Shown in pieces: positions 51,666 to 62,194 of a stretch of 64,000 bases of DNA. The notes under the pieces were generated by a model that saw only the letters and a program-made list of their open reading frames with translations, was not told the DNA's origin and searched no databases. Each line of letters starts with the position of its first letter. The stretch's first letter is position 1. The DNA comes from Streptosporangium album (lineage in GTDB: Bacteria > Actinomycetota > Actinomycetes > Streptosporangiales > Streptosporangiaceae): positions 1 through 64,000 of the forward strand of contig NZ_JACHJU010000009.1 in the NCBI RefSeq assembly GCF_014203795.1, in the 5' to 3' direction. The position numbers were made by a program, and so were the translations under genes.

Positions 51666-51933
51666 CGGCGCGGCCCTGACCCGTCCACGTACGCTCCAGC
51701 ATGCTTGTCGCGGTTCCCGCGCTCCCGTCGACCGTTCGGACCGAATGCCCCGGCATGGGGAGAACAGGGCCACCATGCATGGCACGCCCACATTATTTAT
51801 GCGCTATTACGAAATATGCGGATATTTAGGTGATTTGTCCCTTGTTGTCGACTCTTGACAGCCGGATTTCCTCAGATCACGCTGTTGCGTATAGCGCTGA
51901 CTGTTCTGTTCTACGAAACCGGGGTTGGTTGCG
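51666..51933 (+). promoter_or_regulatory. Promoter region of the Rieske genes with a GTTGCG-N4-GCGC site
   Basis: An unusually AT-rich stretch (51784-51850) followed by TTGACA (51855-51860). GTTGCGTATAGCGC lies at 51884-51897. The same 6-4-4 pattern occurs before the GMC gene and before the dimethylglycine dehydrogenase gene, so I propose it as the IclR operator. No clear -10 box at 17-18 bases from TTGACA was found. Confidence 0.55.
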
Positions 51934-52305
51934 ATGATCCCTGCATGCACCCTTGTTGCCCTCCCGCCAGGTGAGGCCTACCGGCTCGACACCGACCCGC
52001 CCATCGCCGTCTTCCACACCGACGACGGTGAGATCTACGCCGTCGACGACACCTGCACGCACCAGGACGCCTCCCTCGCCGACGGGTGGCTGGAAGGCTG
52101 CCAGGTGGAGTGCCCGTTGCACGCCTCGCGCTTCGACCTGCGGACGGGGAAGGTGGACGGCCCGCCCGCCAAGCTGCCCCTGCGCACCCACCGGGTGGTC
52201 GTCGAGGACGGCACCGTCTACGTCGTCCCCTCGAAGGAGCCGCCCGGCCCGCCTCCCGGAGTCCGAGCCGGAAACGCCGGAACAGCCGGGACGGAGGCGC
52301 CGTGA
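51934..52305 (+). CDS. Rieske [2Fe-2S] ferredoxin of the betaine demethylase
   Basis: A 123-residue small Rieske protein. Ligand motifs CTHQDASL and CPLHASRFD are of the bacterial-oxygenase ferredoxin type, and the loop GKVDGPPAKLPLRTHRV is typical. The C-terminus adds a 25-residue Pro/Gly/Ala tail. It passes electrons to the oxygenase encoded next, whose GTG overlaps its stop. ATG 51934 is preferred over TTG 51925. No ferredoxin reductase is encoded in the window, so one must come from elsewhere. Confidence 0.88.
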   Translation: MIPACTLVALPPGEAYRLDTDPPIAVFHTDDGEIYAVDDTCTHQDASLADGWLEGCQVECPLHASRFDLRTGKVDGPPAKLPLRTHRVVVEDGTVYVVPSKEPPGPPPGVRAGNAGTAGTEAP

Positions 52306-53432
52306 CCACGAGAGACCTGCCGCCCAGCGTGATCGCCACTCTGCCCGGCGGCCACTACACCGATGAACGCCTCTTCGCCCTGGAGCAGGAGCACATCTTC
52401 GAGTCGATGTGGTTCTGCGCCGTCCGTGCCTCCGACCTGGGCAGGCCGGGCGCCTTCAGGACGGTTCAGGTGGGGCGGGAGAGCGTCCTGGTCACCCGGG
52501 CCCGGGACGGTTCGGTCCGCGCCTTCCTCAACGTCTGCCGCCACCGGGGCGCACGGCTCCGCACCGAGGAGTCCGGCGAGGTGAAGCGGGCGTTCCAGTG
52601 TCCCTATCACGCCTGGACCTACGACCTCGACGGCAGGCTGGTCGCCGCTCCGAACCTCACCCGGATGCCCGACATCGACCGGGTCGAGTACGGCCTGATC
52701 AACGTCCACGTGCGCGAGTGGCTCGGCTACGTCTGGGTGTGCCTGGCCGGTGAGCCGCCGTCGTTCGAGGCGGACGTGGTCGGCGAGGTGAGAACCCGGC
52801 TGGGCGACGAGGAGCTGATCGGCAACTACGGCGTCGACGCCCTCGCGGTGGGCCGCAGGATCGTCTACGACGTGAAGGCGAACTGGAAGCTCATCGTGGA
52901 GAACTTCATGGAGTGCTACCACTGCGCCACCATCCACCCCGAGCTGACCGAGGTGCTCCCGGAGTTCGCCGGCGGCTACGCCGCGCAGTCCTTCGTGGGG
53001 CACGGCGCCCGCTTCGGCGAGGACGTCCAGGGGTTCACCGTCGACGGGTCCGAAGGCGTGGAGCGGATCCCGGGCGTCAGCGAGGACCAGGACCGCCGCT
53101 ACTACGCGATCACCATCAAACCGCAGGTGTTCGTCAACCTGGTGCCCGACCATGTGATCATCCATCGGATGTTCCCCCTGGCCGTCGACCGGACGGTCGT
53201 CGAGTGCGACTGGCTGTTCCGCGAGGACGTCGTGGCGGAGGGCAGGGACCTCGGACCGTCCGTCGAGCTCTTCCACCGGGTCAACGCGCAGGACTTCGAG
53301 GCCTGCGAGAGATGCCAACCGGCGATGAGCTCCCGTGCCTACGCCCGAGGTGGGGTGCTGGTGCCGAGCGAGCACCACATCGGGGTGTTCCACGACTGGG
53401 TGCTCGGCAGGCTGGCGCGGGCGTCGGTGTGA
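52302..53432 (+). CDS. Rieske non-heme iron oxygenase, glycine betaine monooxygenase-like
   Basis: A 376-residue oxygenase alpha subunit. The Rieske site is CRHRG (Cys79, His81) and CPYHAW (Cys100, His103). The mononuclear iron site has NFMECYHCATIHPELTEV with His207 and His212. Subfamily features such as GPSVELFHRVNAQDFEACERCQ fit the GbcA/stachydrine-demethylase branch, which removes a methyl from glycine betaine to give dimethylglycine plus formaldehyde. Downstream dimethylglycine and sarcosine oxidising enzymes support that substrate. Another N-methyl compound such as carnitine or stachydrine is not excluded. Confidence 0.85.
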   Translation: MTTRDLPPSVIATLPGGHYTDERLFALEQEHIFESMWFCAVRASDLGRPGAFRTVQVGRESVLVTRARDGSVRAFLNVCRHRGARLRTEESGEVKRAFQCPYHAWTYDLDGRLVAAPNLTRMPDIDRVEYGLINVHVREWLGYVWVCLAGEPPSFEADVVGEVRTRLGDEELIGNYGVDALAVGRRIVYDVKANWKLIVENFMECYHCATIHPELTEVLPEFAGGYAAQSFVGHGARFGEDVQGFTVDGSEGVERIPGVSEDQDRRYYAITIKPQVFVNLVPDHVIIHRMFPLAVDRTVVECDWLFREDVVAEGRDLGPSVELFHRVNAQDFEACERCQPAMSSRAYARGGVLVPSEHHIGVFHDWVLGRLARASV

Positions 53433-53565
53433 ATCAGGCACCGGAATGGACCGGATGTCCGGGCCCTCGTGACCCCGAGGACCCCGCGCCCCGGGTGGGG
53501 CACCCGCGTGGCATGATCCCATGACAGAGTGCACAGGCCGCGTACCAGCAGAAGGAGCCGCCGGA

Positions 53566-55863
53566 ATGGTCAGGAAGGCCCCGCGTGAGGACGTCAACGA
53601 CGACGGCCTCACGGTCGGCCCGCCCAAGGAGTGGGCGGCAGGCATGCCGGGAGTGACCCGGTCGCTGCTGGCGTCCCACGCCCAGATGGGCGCCGGCCGT
53701 ACGCTCCTGACGCTGGCCCGCGTCAACCAGAAGGACGGCTTCGACTGCCCCGGCTGCGCGTGGCCCGAGGGGGAGCACCGCAGCCCGGCGGAGTTCTGCG
53801 AGAACGGCGCCAAGGCGGTGGCCGAGGAGGCCACCACGCGCAGGATCACCCGCGACTTCTTCGCCGCGCACACCGTCGGCGAGCTGGCGGAACGCACCGA
53901 CTACTGGCTGGGTCAGCAGGGACGGCTCACCGAGCCGATGCACAGGCCCGCCGGATCCGACCACTACGTGCCGGTGACCTGGGAGAAGGCGTTCGCCATC
54001 GTCGCCGAGCACCTGCGCGCGCTCGCCGGTCCGGACGAGGCGGTGTTCTACACCTCCGGCCGCACCTCCAACGAGGCCGCGTTCGCCTACCAGCTCCTGG
54101 TGCGCCGGTTCGGCACGAACAACCTGCCGGACTGCTCCAACATGTGTCACGAGTCCAGCGGCTCGGCGCTCAACCAGACGCTGGGCATCGGCAAGGGCAC
54201 GGTGTCACTGGAGGATCTGCACCGCGCCGACCTCGTCTTCGTCGTCGGCCAGAACCCCGGCACCAACCATCCGCGCATGCTGTCCGCCCTGGAGCGGGCC
54301 AAGCGGAACGGCGCGCGGATCATCGCGGTCAACCCGCTGCCCGAGGCGGGGCTGCTGCGCTTCAAGAACCCGCAGCGGCCGTCCGGGCTGATGGGACGGG
54401 GCACGACGCTGGCCGACCGGTTCCTGCAGATCAGGCTCAACGGCGATCTCGCGCTTTTCGCCGCCCTGTCGCGGCTGCTGCTGGAGGCCGAGGACGCGGC
54501 CCCCGGCTCGGTGGTCGACCGCGACTTCGTCGAGACCCACACCCACGGCTTCGACGACTGGGCCAGGAGCGTCCGCGACCTCGACTGGGCCGACGTCGAG
54601 GAGGCGACCGGGCTGGAGAGGTCCGCCATCGAGGAGACGGCGGGCGACGTGCTCGGGGCGCGGTCGGTGATCGTGTGCTGGGCGATGGGCCTCACCCAGC
54701 ACAAGAACTCCGTCGCCACCATCCGGGAGGTGGTCAACTTCCTGCTGCTGCGCGGCAACGTGGGACGGCCGGGGGCCGGGGTCTGTCCGGTGCGCGGGCA
54801 CTCCAACGTCCAGGGTGACCGCACGATGGGCATCTACGAGAAGCCGCCGGAGCACTTCCTCGACGCGCTGCGCGAGGAGTTCGGCTTCGAGCCTCCCCGC
54901 CACCACGGCCTGGACACCGTGGAGGCGATCAGGGCGCTGCGGGAGGGGGAGGCGAAGGTGTTCTTCGCGATGGGCGGCAACTTCGTGGCCGCCACCCCGG
55001 ACACGGCGGTGACGGAGGCGGCGATGCGCCGGGCCCGGCTCACCGTGCAGGTGTCGACCAAGCTGAACCGCTCCCACGCCGTCTGCGGCGAGCAGGCGCT
55101 CATCCTCCCGACGCTGGGACGCACCGAGCGCGACGGCGACCGGTCCGTCACGGTCGAGGATTCCATGGGCCTGGTGCACGCCTCCCGGGGACGGCTCCGG
55201 CCCGCCTCGGCGGAGCTGCTGCCCGAGGTGGCGATCGTCTGCCGGCTGGCACGGGAGCTCTTCGGCGCCGACCCCCACGTGCCCTGGGAGGAGTTCGAGA
55301 CCGACTACGACGCGATCCGGGACCGCATCGCCCGGGTGATCCCCGGGTTCGGCGACTTCAACGCCCGCGTCCGCGAGCCCGGAGGGTTCGCGCTGCCCAA
55401 CGCGCCGCGCGACGAGCGGCGTTTCCCGACCGCGACCGGGAGGGCCAACTTCACCGTCAACGCCCTGGAGGTGCTGCGCGTCCCGGCGGGGCGGCTGCTG
55501 CTGCAGACGGTCCGCAGCCACGACCAGTACAACACCACGATCTACGGCATGGACGACCGCTACCGGGGTGTGCGCGGCGGCCGCCGCGTCGTCTTCGTCC
55601 ACCCCGACGACCTGGCCGAGCGGGATCTGGCCGACGGGGACATGGTGGACCTCATCGGTGAGTGGCCCGACGGAGAGCGCCGGGCCGAGGGGTTCCGCGT
55701 CATCGCCTATCCGACCGCACGCGGCTGCTGCGCGGCGTACTTCCCCGAGACCAACGTGCTCGTGCCGCTGGACTCGGTCGCGGAGACCTCCAACACCCCC
55801 ACGTCCAAGAGCGTCGTGGTCAGGCTCAGCCGGTGTGACCTCGGTGGCTCTCAGCCGGAGTAG
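53566..55863 (+). CDS. FdhF/YdeP-family molybdopterin oxidoreductase
   Basis: A 765-residue molybdopterin-guanine-dinucleotide enzyme with no Tat signal. The N-terminal Cys61 and Cys64 (DCPGCAWPEGEH) and FCENGAK form the iron-sulphur motif of the YdeP subfamily. Cofactor motifs include YTSGRTSNEAAFAYQLLVR, SNMCHESSGSALNQTLGIGKG, GQNPGTNHPRML and FAMGGNFVAATPD, and the C-terminal VRSHDQYNTTIYGMDDRYRG is typical. ATG 53566 has AAGGAG at eight bases; ATG 53521 does not. It may oxidise formate made from methyl groups of betaine breakdown; that is inference, as YdeP relatives vary in substrate. The 3' end overlaps that of the IclR gene. Confidence 0.87.
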   Translation: MVRKAPREDVNDDGLTVGPPKEWAAGMPGVTRSLLASHAQMGAGRTLLTLARVNQKDGFDCPGCAWPEGEHRSPAEFCENGAKAVAEEATTRRITRDFFAAHTVGELAERTDYWLGQQGRLTEPMHRPAGSDHYVPVTWEKAFAIVAEHLRALAGPDEAVFYTSGRTSNEAAFAYQLLVRRFGTNNLPDCSNMCHESSGSALNQTLGIGKGTVSLEDLHRADLVFVVGQNPGTNHPRMLSALERAKRNGARIIAVNPLPEAGLLRFKNPQRPSGLMGRGTTLADRFLQIRLNGDLALFAALSRLLLEAEDAAPGSVVDRDFVETHTHGFDDWARSVRDLDWADVEEATGLERSAIEETAGDVLGARSVIVCWAMGLTQHKNSVATIREVVNFLLLRGNVGRPGAGVCPVRGHSNVQGDRTMGIYEKPPEHFLDALREEFGFEPPRHHGLDTVEAIRALREGEAKVFFAMGGNFVAATPDTAVTEAAMRRARLTVQVSTKLNRSHAVCGEQALILPTLGRTERDGDRSVTVEDSMGLVHASRGRLRPASAELLPEVAIVCRLARELFGADPHVPWEEFETDYDAIRDRIARVIPGFGDFNARVREPGGFALPNAPRDERRFPTATGRANFTVNALEVLRVPAGRLLLQTVRSHDQYNTTIYGMDDRYRGVRGGRRVVFVHPDDLAERDLADGDMVDLIGEWPDGERRAEGFRVIAYPTARGCCAAYFPETNVLVPLDSVAETSNTPTSKSVVVRLSRCDLGGSQPE

Positions 55864-56639
55864 CCCAGGCGGTGGCCGATGTCCTCGGCCCCCATGGTCA
55901 GGACCGGGGCGAGCTCGTGCATCCGCTTCTCGCTGAAGCGGTAGGCCGGCCCCGAGGCGCTGACCGCGGCGACGATCTCGCCGTCATGGGACCGGATGGG
56001 CGCGGCGATGGCGTTCAGCCCGAGCTCCAGCTCCTCGGCGGTGACCGCGTAGCCCCGGCTCCGGGCCTCGTCGAGCTGCTCCTCGAGGACGGGGACGGAG
56101 GTGATCGTGGCGGGTGTGTAGCCTTCGAGGCCCGCGGCGGCGAGTAACCGGGCCCGGTGCCGGTCGTCGAGGTGGGCCAGCAGGACCTTCCCGCTGGAGG
56201 TGGCGTGCAGCGGGGTGAGCTGCCCGACCCAGTTGTGCGCGGTGACCGCCGACGGCCCGCGCACCTGGTCCAGGTTCACCGCGTAGTGGGACCGCAGGAC
56301 GGCGAGGTTCACCGTCTCCCCGATCTCGTCGGCGAGCCGCCGGCAGACGGGACGGCTCTGCTGGGTGAGGTCCAGCCGGGCGACCACGCCGCCCGCGAGA
56401 CGGATGATCCCGAAGCTGAGGCGGTATTTCCCCCGGTCCTCGGCCTGTTCGACCAGGCCGCGGGTCTCCAGAGCCCCGAGCAGCCGGAAAGCGGTCGACT
56501 TGTGGACGCCGATCTCGACGGCGACCTCGCTGACTCCCGCCTCGCGGCGCCGGGAAAGGATCTCCAGGATGCTGATGGCCCGGTCGACTGACTGCACCCC
56601 GCCGCCGTCGGTCCGATCACCGGAGGAAATGTTGCCCAT
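55851..56639 (-). CDS. IclR-family regulator of the betaine locus
   Basis: A 262-residue regulator: HTH VSEVAVEIGVHKSTAFRLLGALETRGLV (residues about 35-62), then the effector domain with HATSSGKVLLAHL and RSRGYAVTAEELELGLNAIAAPI. Start ATG 56639; a run of codons extends upstream, but without purpose. It diverges from the GMC dehydrogenase gene over a 133-base gap that contains two candidate operators, and ends convergent with the molybdoenzyme gene. It most likely senses a compound of the betaine pathway. Confidence 0.9.
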   Translation of the reverse strand: MGNISSGDRTDGGGVQSVDRAISILEILSRRREAGVSEVAVEIGVHKSTAFRLLGALETRGLVEQAEDRGKYRLSFGIIRLAGGVVARLDLTQQSRPVCRRLADEIGETVNLAVLRSHYAVNLDQVRGPSAVTAHNWVGQLTPLHATSSGKVLLAHLDDRHRARLLAAAGLEGYTPATITSVPVLEEQLDEARSRGYAVTAEELELGLNAIAAPIRSHDGEIVAAVSASGPAYRFSEKRMHELAPVLTMGAEDIGHRLGYSG

Positions 56640-56694
56640 AGCCGGACTGTAGGCGCTGTGCGGAACGCCCGTCCAACGGATCCCGGTCATATTG

Positions 56695-56723
56695 GTTGCG
56701 GATGGTGCACTATATTGCGCCAT
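56695..56723. promoter_or_regulatory. Candidate IclR operators between IclR and GMC genes
   Basis: GTTGCG-GATG-GTGCA (56695-56709) repeats the pattern seen at 51884 and 58462. A second, overlapping inverted repeat ATGGTGCACTATATTGCGCCAT (56702-56723) matches itself at 9 of 11 arm positions. The divergent position suits control of both iclR and the GMC gene. Confidence 0.55.
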
Positions 56724-56772
56724 TCGATACGATCTTCGTTATCACCCCTCTGCTGCGCGAGACGAGGCAGAC

Positions 56773-58404
56773 ATGTACGACTTCGTCATCATTGGGGGCG
56801 GATCAGCCGGAAGCGCCCTGGCGAACCGGCTGTCCGCCGACCCCGCCAACCGCGTGCTGGTGCTGGAGGCCGGCCGCTCCGACTTCCCCTGGGACGTCTT
56901 CATCCACATGCCGGCCGCGCTGACCTTCCCGATCGGCAGCCGCTTCTACGACTGGAAGTACGAGTCCGAGCCGGAGCCGTACATGAACGGCCGCCGGATC
57001 TACCACGCCCGGGGGAAGGTGCTGGGCGGCTCCAGCAGCATCAACGGCATGATCTTCCAGCGGGGCAACCCTCTGGACTACGAGCGCTGGGGAGCCGACC
57101 CCGGCATGGAGACCTGGGACTTCGCGCACTGCCTGCCGTACTTCAAGCGGATGGAGAACTGCCTCGCCGCCGATCCGGACGACCCGATGCGGGGGCACGA
57201 CGGGCCTCTGGTGCTGGAGCGCGGGCCGGTGCGCAACCCGCTGTTCGCGGCCTTCTTCGAGGCGGTGCAGCAGGCCGGATACCCGCTGACCGACGACGTC
57301 AACGGATATCGCCAGGAGGGATTCGCCCGGTTCGACCGCAACATCCGCCGGGGGCGCCGGTTGTCCGCCGCCCGCGCCTACCTGCACCCCGTCAAGAGAC
57401 GCCCCAACCTCGAGGTCCGGACGCGGGCGACCGTCACGAGGATCCTCTTCGAGGGGCGGCGGGCCGTCGGTGTGGAGTACGACGGCCGGACGGTCCGCGC
57501 GGGTGAGGTCATCCTCTGCGGCGGCGCCGTCAACTCGCCGCAACTGCTCCAGCTCTCCGGTGTGGGCAACGCAGGAGAGCTGGAGGCCCTGAGCGTCGAC
57601 GTCGTGCACGACCTGCCGGGAGTAGGGGAGAACCTCCAGGACCACCTGGAGGTCTACATCCAGTACGGCTGCAGCAAGCCGGTGTCGATGCAGCCCGCGA
57701 TGAAGTGGCGCAACCGGCCGTGGATCGGCGCGCAGTGGCTGTTCCTGCGCAGCGGGCCCGGTGCGACCAACCACTTCGAGGCGGGCGGCTTCGCGCGGAG
57801 CAACGACGACGTCGAGTACCCCAACCTGATGTTCCACTTCCTGCCCGTCGCGGTGCGCTACGACGGCTCCGCGCCGGTGGGCGGGCACGGCTACCAGGTG
57901 CACATCGGGCCGATGTACTCGGACTCGCGTGGCTCCGTGAAGATCAAGAGCACCGATCCCCGGGTCCACCCCGCGCTGCGGTTCAACTACCTGTCCACCG
58001 CGCAGGACCGCAAGGAGTGGGTGGAGGCCGTCCGGATCGCCCGCGACATCCTGACCCGGCCCGCCATGGACGCCTTCAACGCCGGGGAGCTGTCGCCCGG
58101 CCCGGGGGTCCAGACCGACGAGGAGATCCTGGACTGGGTCGCCAGGGACGGCGAGACCGCGCTGCACCCCTCGTGCACCGCCAGGATGGGGACCGACCCC
58201 CTCTCCGTCGTCGACCCGCTGTCCATGAGGGTCCACGGCCTCGACGGGCTGCGCGTCGTGGACGCCTCCGTCATGCCGTACGTGACCAACGGCAACATCT
58301 ACGCGCCGGTCATGATGGTGGCGGAGAAGGCGGCCGACCTGATCCTGGGCAACACCCCGCTCGCGGCCGAGCACCTCGACTTCTACCGGCATCGCCCGCT
58401 CTGA
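56773..58404 (+). CDS. GMC-family choline dehydrogenase-like flavoprotein
   Basis: A 543-residue FAD enzyme. It starts with [19 protein letters not shown], has the GMC signatures [19 protein letters not shown] and [16 protein letters not shown], and the catalytic histidine His465 in [10 protein letters not shown] with the C-terminal [20 protein letters not shown]. The HPSCT motif fits BetA, which turns choline into betaine aldehyde. Other alcohols are possible. No betaine aldehyde dehydrogenase is encoded nearby. ATG 56773 is selected because FAD-binding starts right after it. Confidence 0.9.
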   Translation: MYDFVIIGGGSAGSALANRLSADPANRVLVLEAGRSDFPWDVFIHMPAALTFPIGSRFYDWKYESEPEPYMNGRRIYHARGKVLGGSSSINGMIFQRGNPLDYERWGADPGMETWDFAHCLPYFKRMENCLAADPDDPMRGHDGPLVLERGPVRNPLFAAFFEAVQQAGYPLTDDVNGYRQEGFARFDRNIRRGRRLSAARAYLHPVKRRPNLEVRTRATVTRILFEGRRAVGVEYDGRTVRAGEVILCGGAVNSPQLLQLSGVGNAGELEALSVDVVHDLPGVGENLQDHLEVYIQYGCSKPVSMQPAMKWRNRPWIGAQWLFLRSGPGATNHFEAGGFARSNDDVEYPNLMFHFLPVAVRYDGSAPVGGHGYQVHIGPMYSDSRGSVKIKSTDPRVHPALRFNYLSTAQDRKEWVEAVRIARDILTRPAMDAFNAGELSPGPGVQTDEEILDWVARDGETALHPSCTARMGTDPLSVVDPLSMRVHGLDGLRVVDASVMPYVTNGNIYAPVMMVAEKAADLILGNTPLAAEHLDFYRHRPL

Positions 58405-58432
58405 GAGGCCCCGTACGGCCGGCCGCCCCTCC

Positions 58433-58476
58433 TTGACAGCGCGACGGCCGGGGGAGAATCTGTTGCGTAAGGCGCA
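58433..58476 (+). promoter_or_regulatory. Promoter and candidate IclR site of the dimethylglycine/sarcosine operon
   Basis: TTGACA (58433-58438) is followed after 17 bases by GAATCT (58456-58461), a weak -10. GTTGCGTAAGGCGCA (58462-58476) lies directly after, where a repressor would block transcription. A second CGCAAC (58492-58497) could pair with the GTTGCG as an outer repeat. Confidence 0.6.
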
Positions 58477-58510
58477 CCCCGTTTCGGGTCGCGCAACGAC
58501 GGAGGTGTGC

Positions 58511-60937
58511 ATGGCAGGCCGGCGCGTCGTCATCATCGGAGCCGGGGTCGTCGGGGCGGCCCTCGCGGAGGAGCTCTCGGCGATGGGCTGGGACGACGTC
58601 ACCGTCGTCGACCAGGGCCCCGTGCCCGTCACCGGCGGATCCTCCTCCCACGCGCCCGGACTGGTCTTCCAGACCAACCCGTCCAAGACGATGACGGAGA
58701 TGGCCCGTTACACCGTCGAGAAGTTCAGCGCGCTCGGCTGTTTCCTCCAGGTGGGCGGCCTGGAGGTGGCCACCACGCCCGAACGCCTCGCAGAACTGCG
58801 CCGCCGCCACGGCTGGGCCACCGCCTGGGGCGTCGAAGGGCTGCTGCTCACCCCCGAGGAGTGCGTGGCGCGCCACTCCCTGCTCGACCCCGGCCGGGTG
58901 CTGGGCGGGTTCCTCGTGCCCACCGACGGCCTGGCCCGGGCCGTCGACGCCGTCGAGATCCAGCTCCGGCTGGCGCGGGAGCGGGGCGTGCGCGTGCTGG
59001 AACGTCATGAGGTCCTGGACATCCGGGTCGAGGACGACCGGGTCGCCGCCGTCGTCACCGACCGGGGTGAGATCCCGGCGGACCTCGTGGTCTGCTGCGC
59101 GGGCATCTGGGGGCCGAAGATCGCGGGCATGGTCGGCATGGCCCTGCCGTTGACGCCGCTGGCCCACCAGCTCGCCTGGACCGGCCCCGTCCCCGCGCTG
59201 CGCGGCCAGACCGGGGAAGCCGTCCGGCCGATCCTGCGCCATCAGGACGCCGACCTGTACTACCGGGAGCGGTCCGACCGGCTGGGCATCGGCTTCTACG
59301 GCCACCGCCCGATGCCGGTGAGGCCCGCCGACATCCTCCCCGTCGGGGAAGCGGAGGTGATGCCGTCGGTGCTGCCGTTCACCGCCGGCGACTTCGCCCC
59401 CGCGTGGGCCGAGACCCGGGCGCTGCTGCCCGCGACGCGGGAGGCCGAGATCGAGGAGGGCGTCAACGGACTGTTCTCCTTCACCACCGACAACATGCCG
59501 CTGCTCGGGGAGTCGGCTCAGGCCGGGGGCTTCTGGGTGGCCGAGGCCGTGTGGGTGACGCACTCGGCGGGCGTGGCCAGGGCCATGGCCGAATGGCTGG
59601 TGGACGGCCACTGCTCGTCCTTCGACCTGCACGAGTGCGACGTCAACCGCTTCGAGCCGCACCAGCTCGCCCCCGAGTACGTCCTCACCCGCGCCGCACA
59701 GAACTTCGTCGAGGTCTACGACATCGTCCATCCGCTGCAGCCGCCGGAGAACCTCCGCCCGCTGCGGGTGAGCCCCTTCCACACCCGGCAGCGGGAGCTC
59801 GGCGCGTGCTTCCTGGAGGCCGGCGGCTGGGAGCGCCCCCAGTGGTACGGCGCCAACGCGTCCCTGGCCGACGGGAGGGACATCCCCGAGCCGGACGGAT
59901 GGGCCGCCCGCCACTGGTCGCCCATCGTCGGCGCCGAGGCCCAGGTCTCCCGGGAGTCGGTCGCGCTGTACGACATGAGCGCGCTCAAGCGGATCGAGGT
60001 CAGCGGCCCCGGAGCCGTCGCCTTCCTGCGGCGGCTCTCGACGGGCGACATCGGCAGGCCCGTCGGCTCGGTGACCTACTGCCTGCTGCTGGACGCCGAC
60101 GGCGGCATCCGAGGAGACATCACCGTCGCCCGTCTCGGCCGTGACCTCTTCCAGGTCGGCGCCAACGGCAACCTCGATCTCGACTGGTTCCACCGCCACC
60201 TTCCGGCCGACGGGTCGGTCGTGGTCCGTGACATCACGGCCGGGACCTGCTGCGTCGGGGTCTGGGGACCCCGCGCCCGCGACCTCATGGAACCGCTGGC
60301 CGGTGCGGACTTCTCCCGCGAGGGCTTCGGCTACTTCCGCGGCAGACACGGTCACGTCGGCACGGTGCCCGTCACCGCGCTCCGGCTGTCCTACATCGGG
60401 GAGCTCGGCTGGGAGCTCTACACGACGGCGGACCTGGGGGCGAAGCTCTGGGACACCCTCTGGGAGGAGGGACAGCGCCACGGGATCATCGCGGCCGGCC
60501 GCGGAGCCTTCTCCAGCCTGCGGCTGGAGAAGGGCTACCGCTCCTTCGGCGTCGACATGACCTACGAGCACGACCCCTACGAGGCGGGCCTGGGCTTCGC
60601 CGTACGACAGGCCGGCGAGGACGACTTCATCGGCCGCGCGGCGCTGGAGGAGCGCCGCGCGGCGGTGCGGCGGAAGCTGACCTGCCTGACGATCGACGGC
60701 CCCGTCGCCGTCGTCATGGGCAAGGAACCCGTCTACGACGGCGACAGGCCCGTCGGATACGTCACCAGCGCCGCCTACGGTCACACCATCGGCAGAGGCA
60801 TCGCCTACGCCTGGCTGCCGGCCGCGCTCTCCGTGCCGGGGCGGGCGCTCCAGATCGGCTACTTCGACCGGCGGATCACCGCCGCCGTCGCCGAGGAGCC
60901 GCTCTACGACCCGGCGATGAAGCGCCTGCGCGGCTAG
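58511..60937 (+). CDS. Dimethylglycine dehydrogenase-like FAD/GcvT fusion
   Basis: An 808-residue two-part enzyme: an N-terminal DAO-type FAD domain ([18 protein letters not shown]; His47 in [11 protein letters not shown] is placed like the histidine that bonds FAD in DMGDH) and a C-terminal GcvT/aminomethyltransferase domain ([57 protein letters not shown]) that binds folate. Such enzymes demethylate dimethylglycine and pass the one-carbon unit to tetrahydrofolate. ATG 58511 has GGAGG at six bases. Sarcosine dehydrogenase has the same fold, but the true sarcosine oxidase is encoded next, so dimethylglycine is the more likely substrate. Confidence 0.88.
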   Translation: MAGRRVVIIGAGVVGAALAEELSAMGWDDVTVVDQGPVPVTGGSSSHAPGLVFQTNPSKTMTEMARYTVEKFSALGCFLQVGGLEVATTPERLAELRRRHGWATAWGVEGLLLTPEECVARHSLLDPGRVLGGFLVPTDGLARAVDAVEIQLRLARERGVRVLERHEVLDIRVEDDRVAAVVTDRGEIPADLVVCCAGIWGPKIAGMVGMALPLTPLAHQLAWTGPVPALRGQTGEAVRPILRHQDADLYYRERSDRLGIGFYGHRPMPVRPADILPVGEAEVMPSVLPFTAGDFAPAWAETRALLPATREAEIEEGVNGLFSFTTDNMPLLGESAQAGGFWVAEAVWVTHSAGVARAMAEWLVDGHCSSFDLHECDVNRFEPHQLAPEYVLTRAAQNFVEVYDIVHPLQPPENLRPLRVSPFHTRQRELGACFLEAGGWERPQWYGANASLADGRDIPEPDGWAARHWSPIVGAEAQVSRESVALYDMSALKRIEVSGPGAVAFLRRLSTGDIGRPVGSVTYCLLLDADGGIRGDITVARLGRDLFQVGANGNLDLDWFHRHLPADGSVVVRDITAGTCCVGVWGPRARDLMEPLAGADFSREGFGYFRGRHGHVGTVPVTALRLSYIGELGWELYTTADLGAKLWDTLWEEGQRHGIIAAGRGAFSSLRLEKGYRSFGVDMTYEHDPYEAGLGFAVRQAGEDDFIGRAALEERRAAVRRKLTCLTIDGPVAVVMGKEPVYDGDRPVGYVTSAAYGHTIGRGIAYAWLPAALSVPGRALQIGYFDRRITAAVAEEPLYDPAMKRLRG

Positions 60938-60947
60938 GAGGACCACT

Positions 60948-62180
60948 TTGAGCGCCCACGATCCCGCGGACGGCCTGCCCGAGCACCCCGAACGGCTGTG
61001 GAGCAGCCCCGAGCCGGAGCGATCCTACGACGTGGTGATCGTCGGCGGCGGCGGCCACGGCCTGGCGACGGCCTACTACCTGGCCAGAAACCACGGCATC
61101 ACCAACGTGGCCGTGCTGGAGAAGGGGTGGCTGGCCGGCGGCAACATGGCCCGCAACACCACCATCATCCGGTCCAACTACCTCTGGGACGAGAGCGCGG
61201 GCATCTACGAGCACGCGCTGAAGCTGTGGGAGGGGCTCGAGGACGACCTCGGCTACCCGCTCCTGTTCAGCCAGCGCGGGGTGCTCAACCTCGCGCACAG
61301 CCTGCAGGACGTCCGGGAGGGCGTGCGCCGCGTCAACGCCAACCGGCTCAACGGCGTCGACGCCGAATGGCTCGATCCCGGTGAGGTCGGCGAGGTCTGC
61401 CCGATCGTCAACGTCTCGCCCGACGTGCGCCACCCCGTGCTGGGCGCGACCTACCAGCCGAGGGCCGGGATCGCCAAGCACGACCACGTCGCGTGGGGGT
61501 TCGCCCGCGCCGCCGCCGCGATGGGCGTCCACCTGATCGAGCACTGCGAGGTCACCGGGATCGACGTCGAGGGCGGGCGGGTGCGGGCCGTGCAAACCAC
61601 CCGGGGCCGCATCGCGGCGGGCAGGGTCGCGCTCTGCGCGGCCGGGCACTCCTCGGTCGTGGCGGGGCTCGCGGGGGTGGAACTCCCGCTGCAGAGCCAC
61701 TCCCTGCAGGCGCTGGTGTCGGACCTGCTGGAGCCCGTGCACCCGACGGTGGTCATGTCCAACGCCGTGCACGTCTACGTCAGCCAGGCGCACAAGGGCG
61801 AGCTGGTCATGGGGGCGGGCATCGACGCCTGCAACTCCTACCGGCAGCGCGGCGCGTTCCACATCATCGAGCGGCAGATGGCGGCGGCGCTGGAGCTGTT
61901 CCCCGTCTTCGCGCGGGCGCACGTGCTGCGGACCTGGGGAGGGGTGGTGGACGTCAGCCCCGACGCCTCACCGGTGGTCGGGCTCACCCCGGTGGACGAC
62001 CTCTACGTCAACTGCGGCTGGGGCACCGGCGGGTTCAAGGCCACGCCGGGCGTCGGGTGGTGCTTCGCGCACACGGTCGCCCACGGCGAGCCGCATCCGC
62101 TCAACGCCCCCTTCTCCCTCGAACGATTCACCACGGGCGCGCTCGTCGACGAGCACGGCGCCGCCGCGGTCGCCCACTGA
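60948..62180 (+). CDS. soxB: Sarcosine oxidase beta subunit (heterotetrameric)
   Basis: A 410-residue flavin subunit: FAD motif [38 protein letters not shown], and the covalent-flavin region AKHDHVAWG with His178 in the place of the flavin-bound histidine. The C-terminal [17 protein letters not shown] and [14 protein letters not shown] motifs are those of SoxB. TTG 60948 has an AGGAGG at good spacing, ten bases after the preceding stop. It oxidises sarcosine to glycine and passes electrons to FMN. Confidence 0.94.
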   Translation: MSAHDPADGLPEHPERLWSSPEPERSYDVVIVGGGGHGLATAYYLARNHGITNVAVLEKGWLAGGNMARNTTIIRSNYLWDESAGIYEHALKLWEGLEDDLGYPLLFSQRGVLNLAHSLQDVREGVRRVNANRLNGVDAEWLDPGEVGEVCPIVNVSPDVRHPVLGATYQPRAGIAKHDHVAWGFARAAAAMGVHLIEHCEVTGIDVEGGRVRAVQTTRGRIAAGRVALCAAGHSSVVAGLAGVELPLQSHSLQALVSDLLEPVHPTVVMSNAVHVYVSQAHKGELVMGAGIDACNSYRQRGAFHIIERQMAAALELFPVFARAHVLRTWGGVVDVSPDASPVVGLTPVDDLYVNCGWGTGGFKATPGVGWCFAHTVAHGEPHPLNAPFSLERFTTGALVDEHGAAAVAH

Positions 62181-62194
62181 AGGAGAGCCCACCG

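Noticed and set aside
58462-58500. A riboswitch (glycine or SAM type) upstream of the dimethylglycine dehydrogenase gene
   Set aside because: The nested repeats do not match any consensus I know; the GTTGCG motif is shared with two other promoters, which fits a protein operator better.
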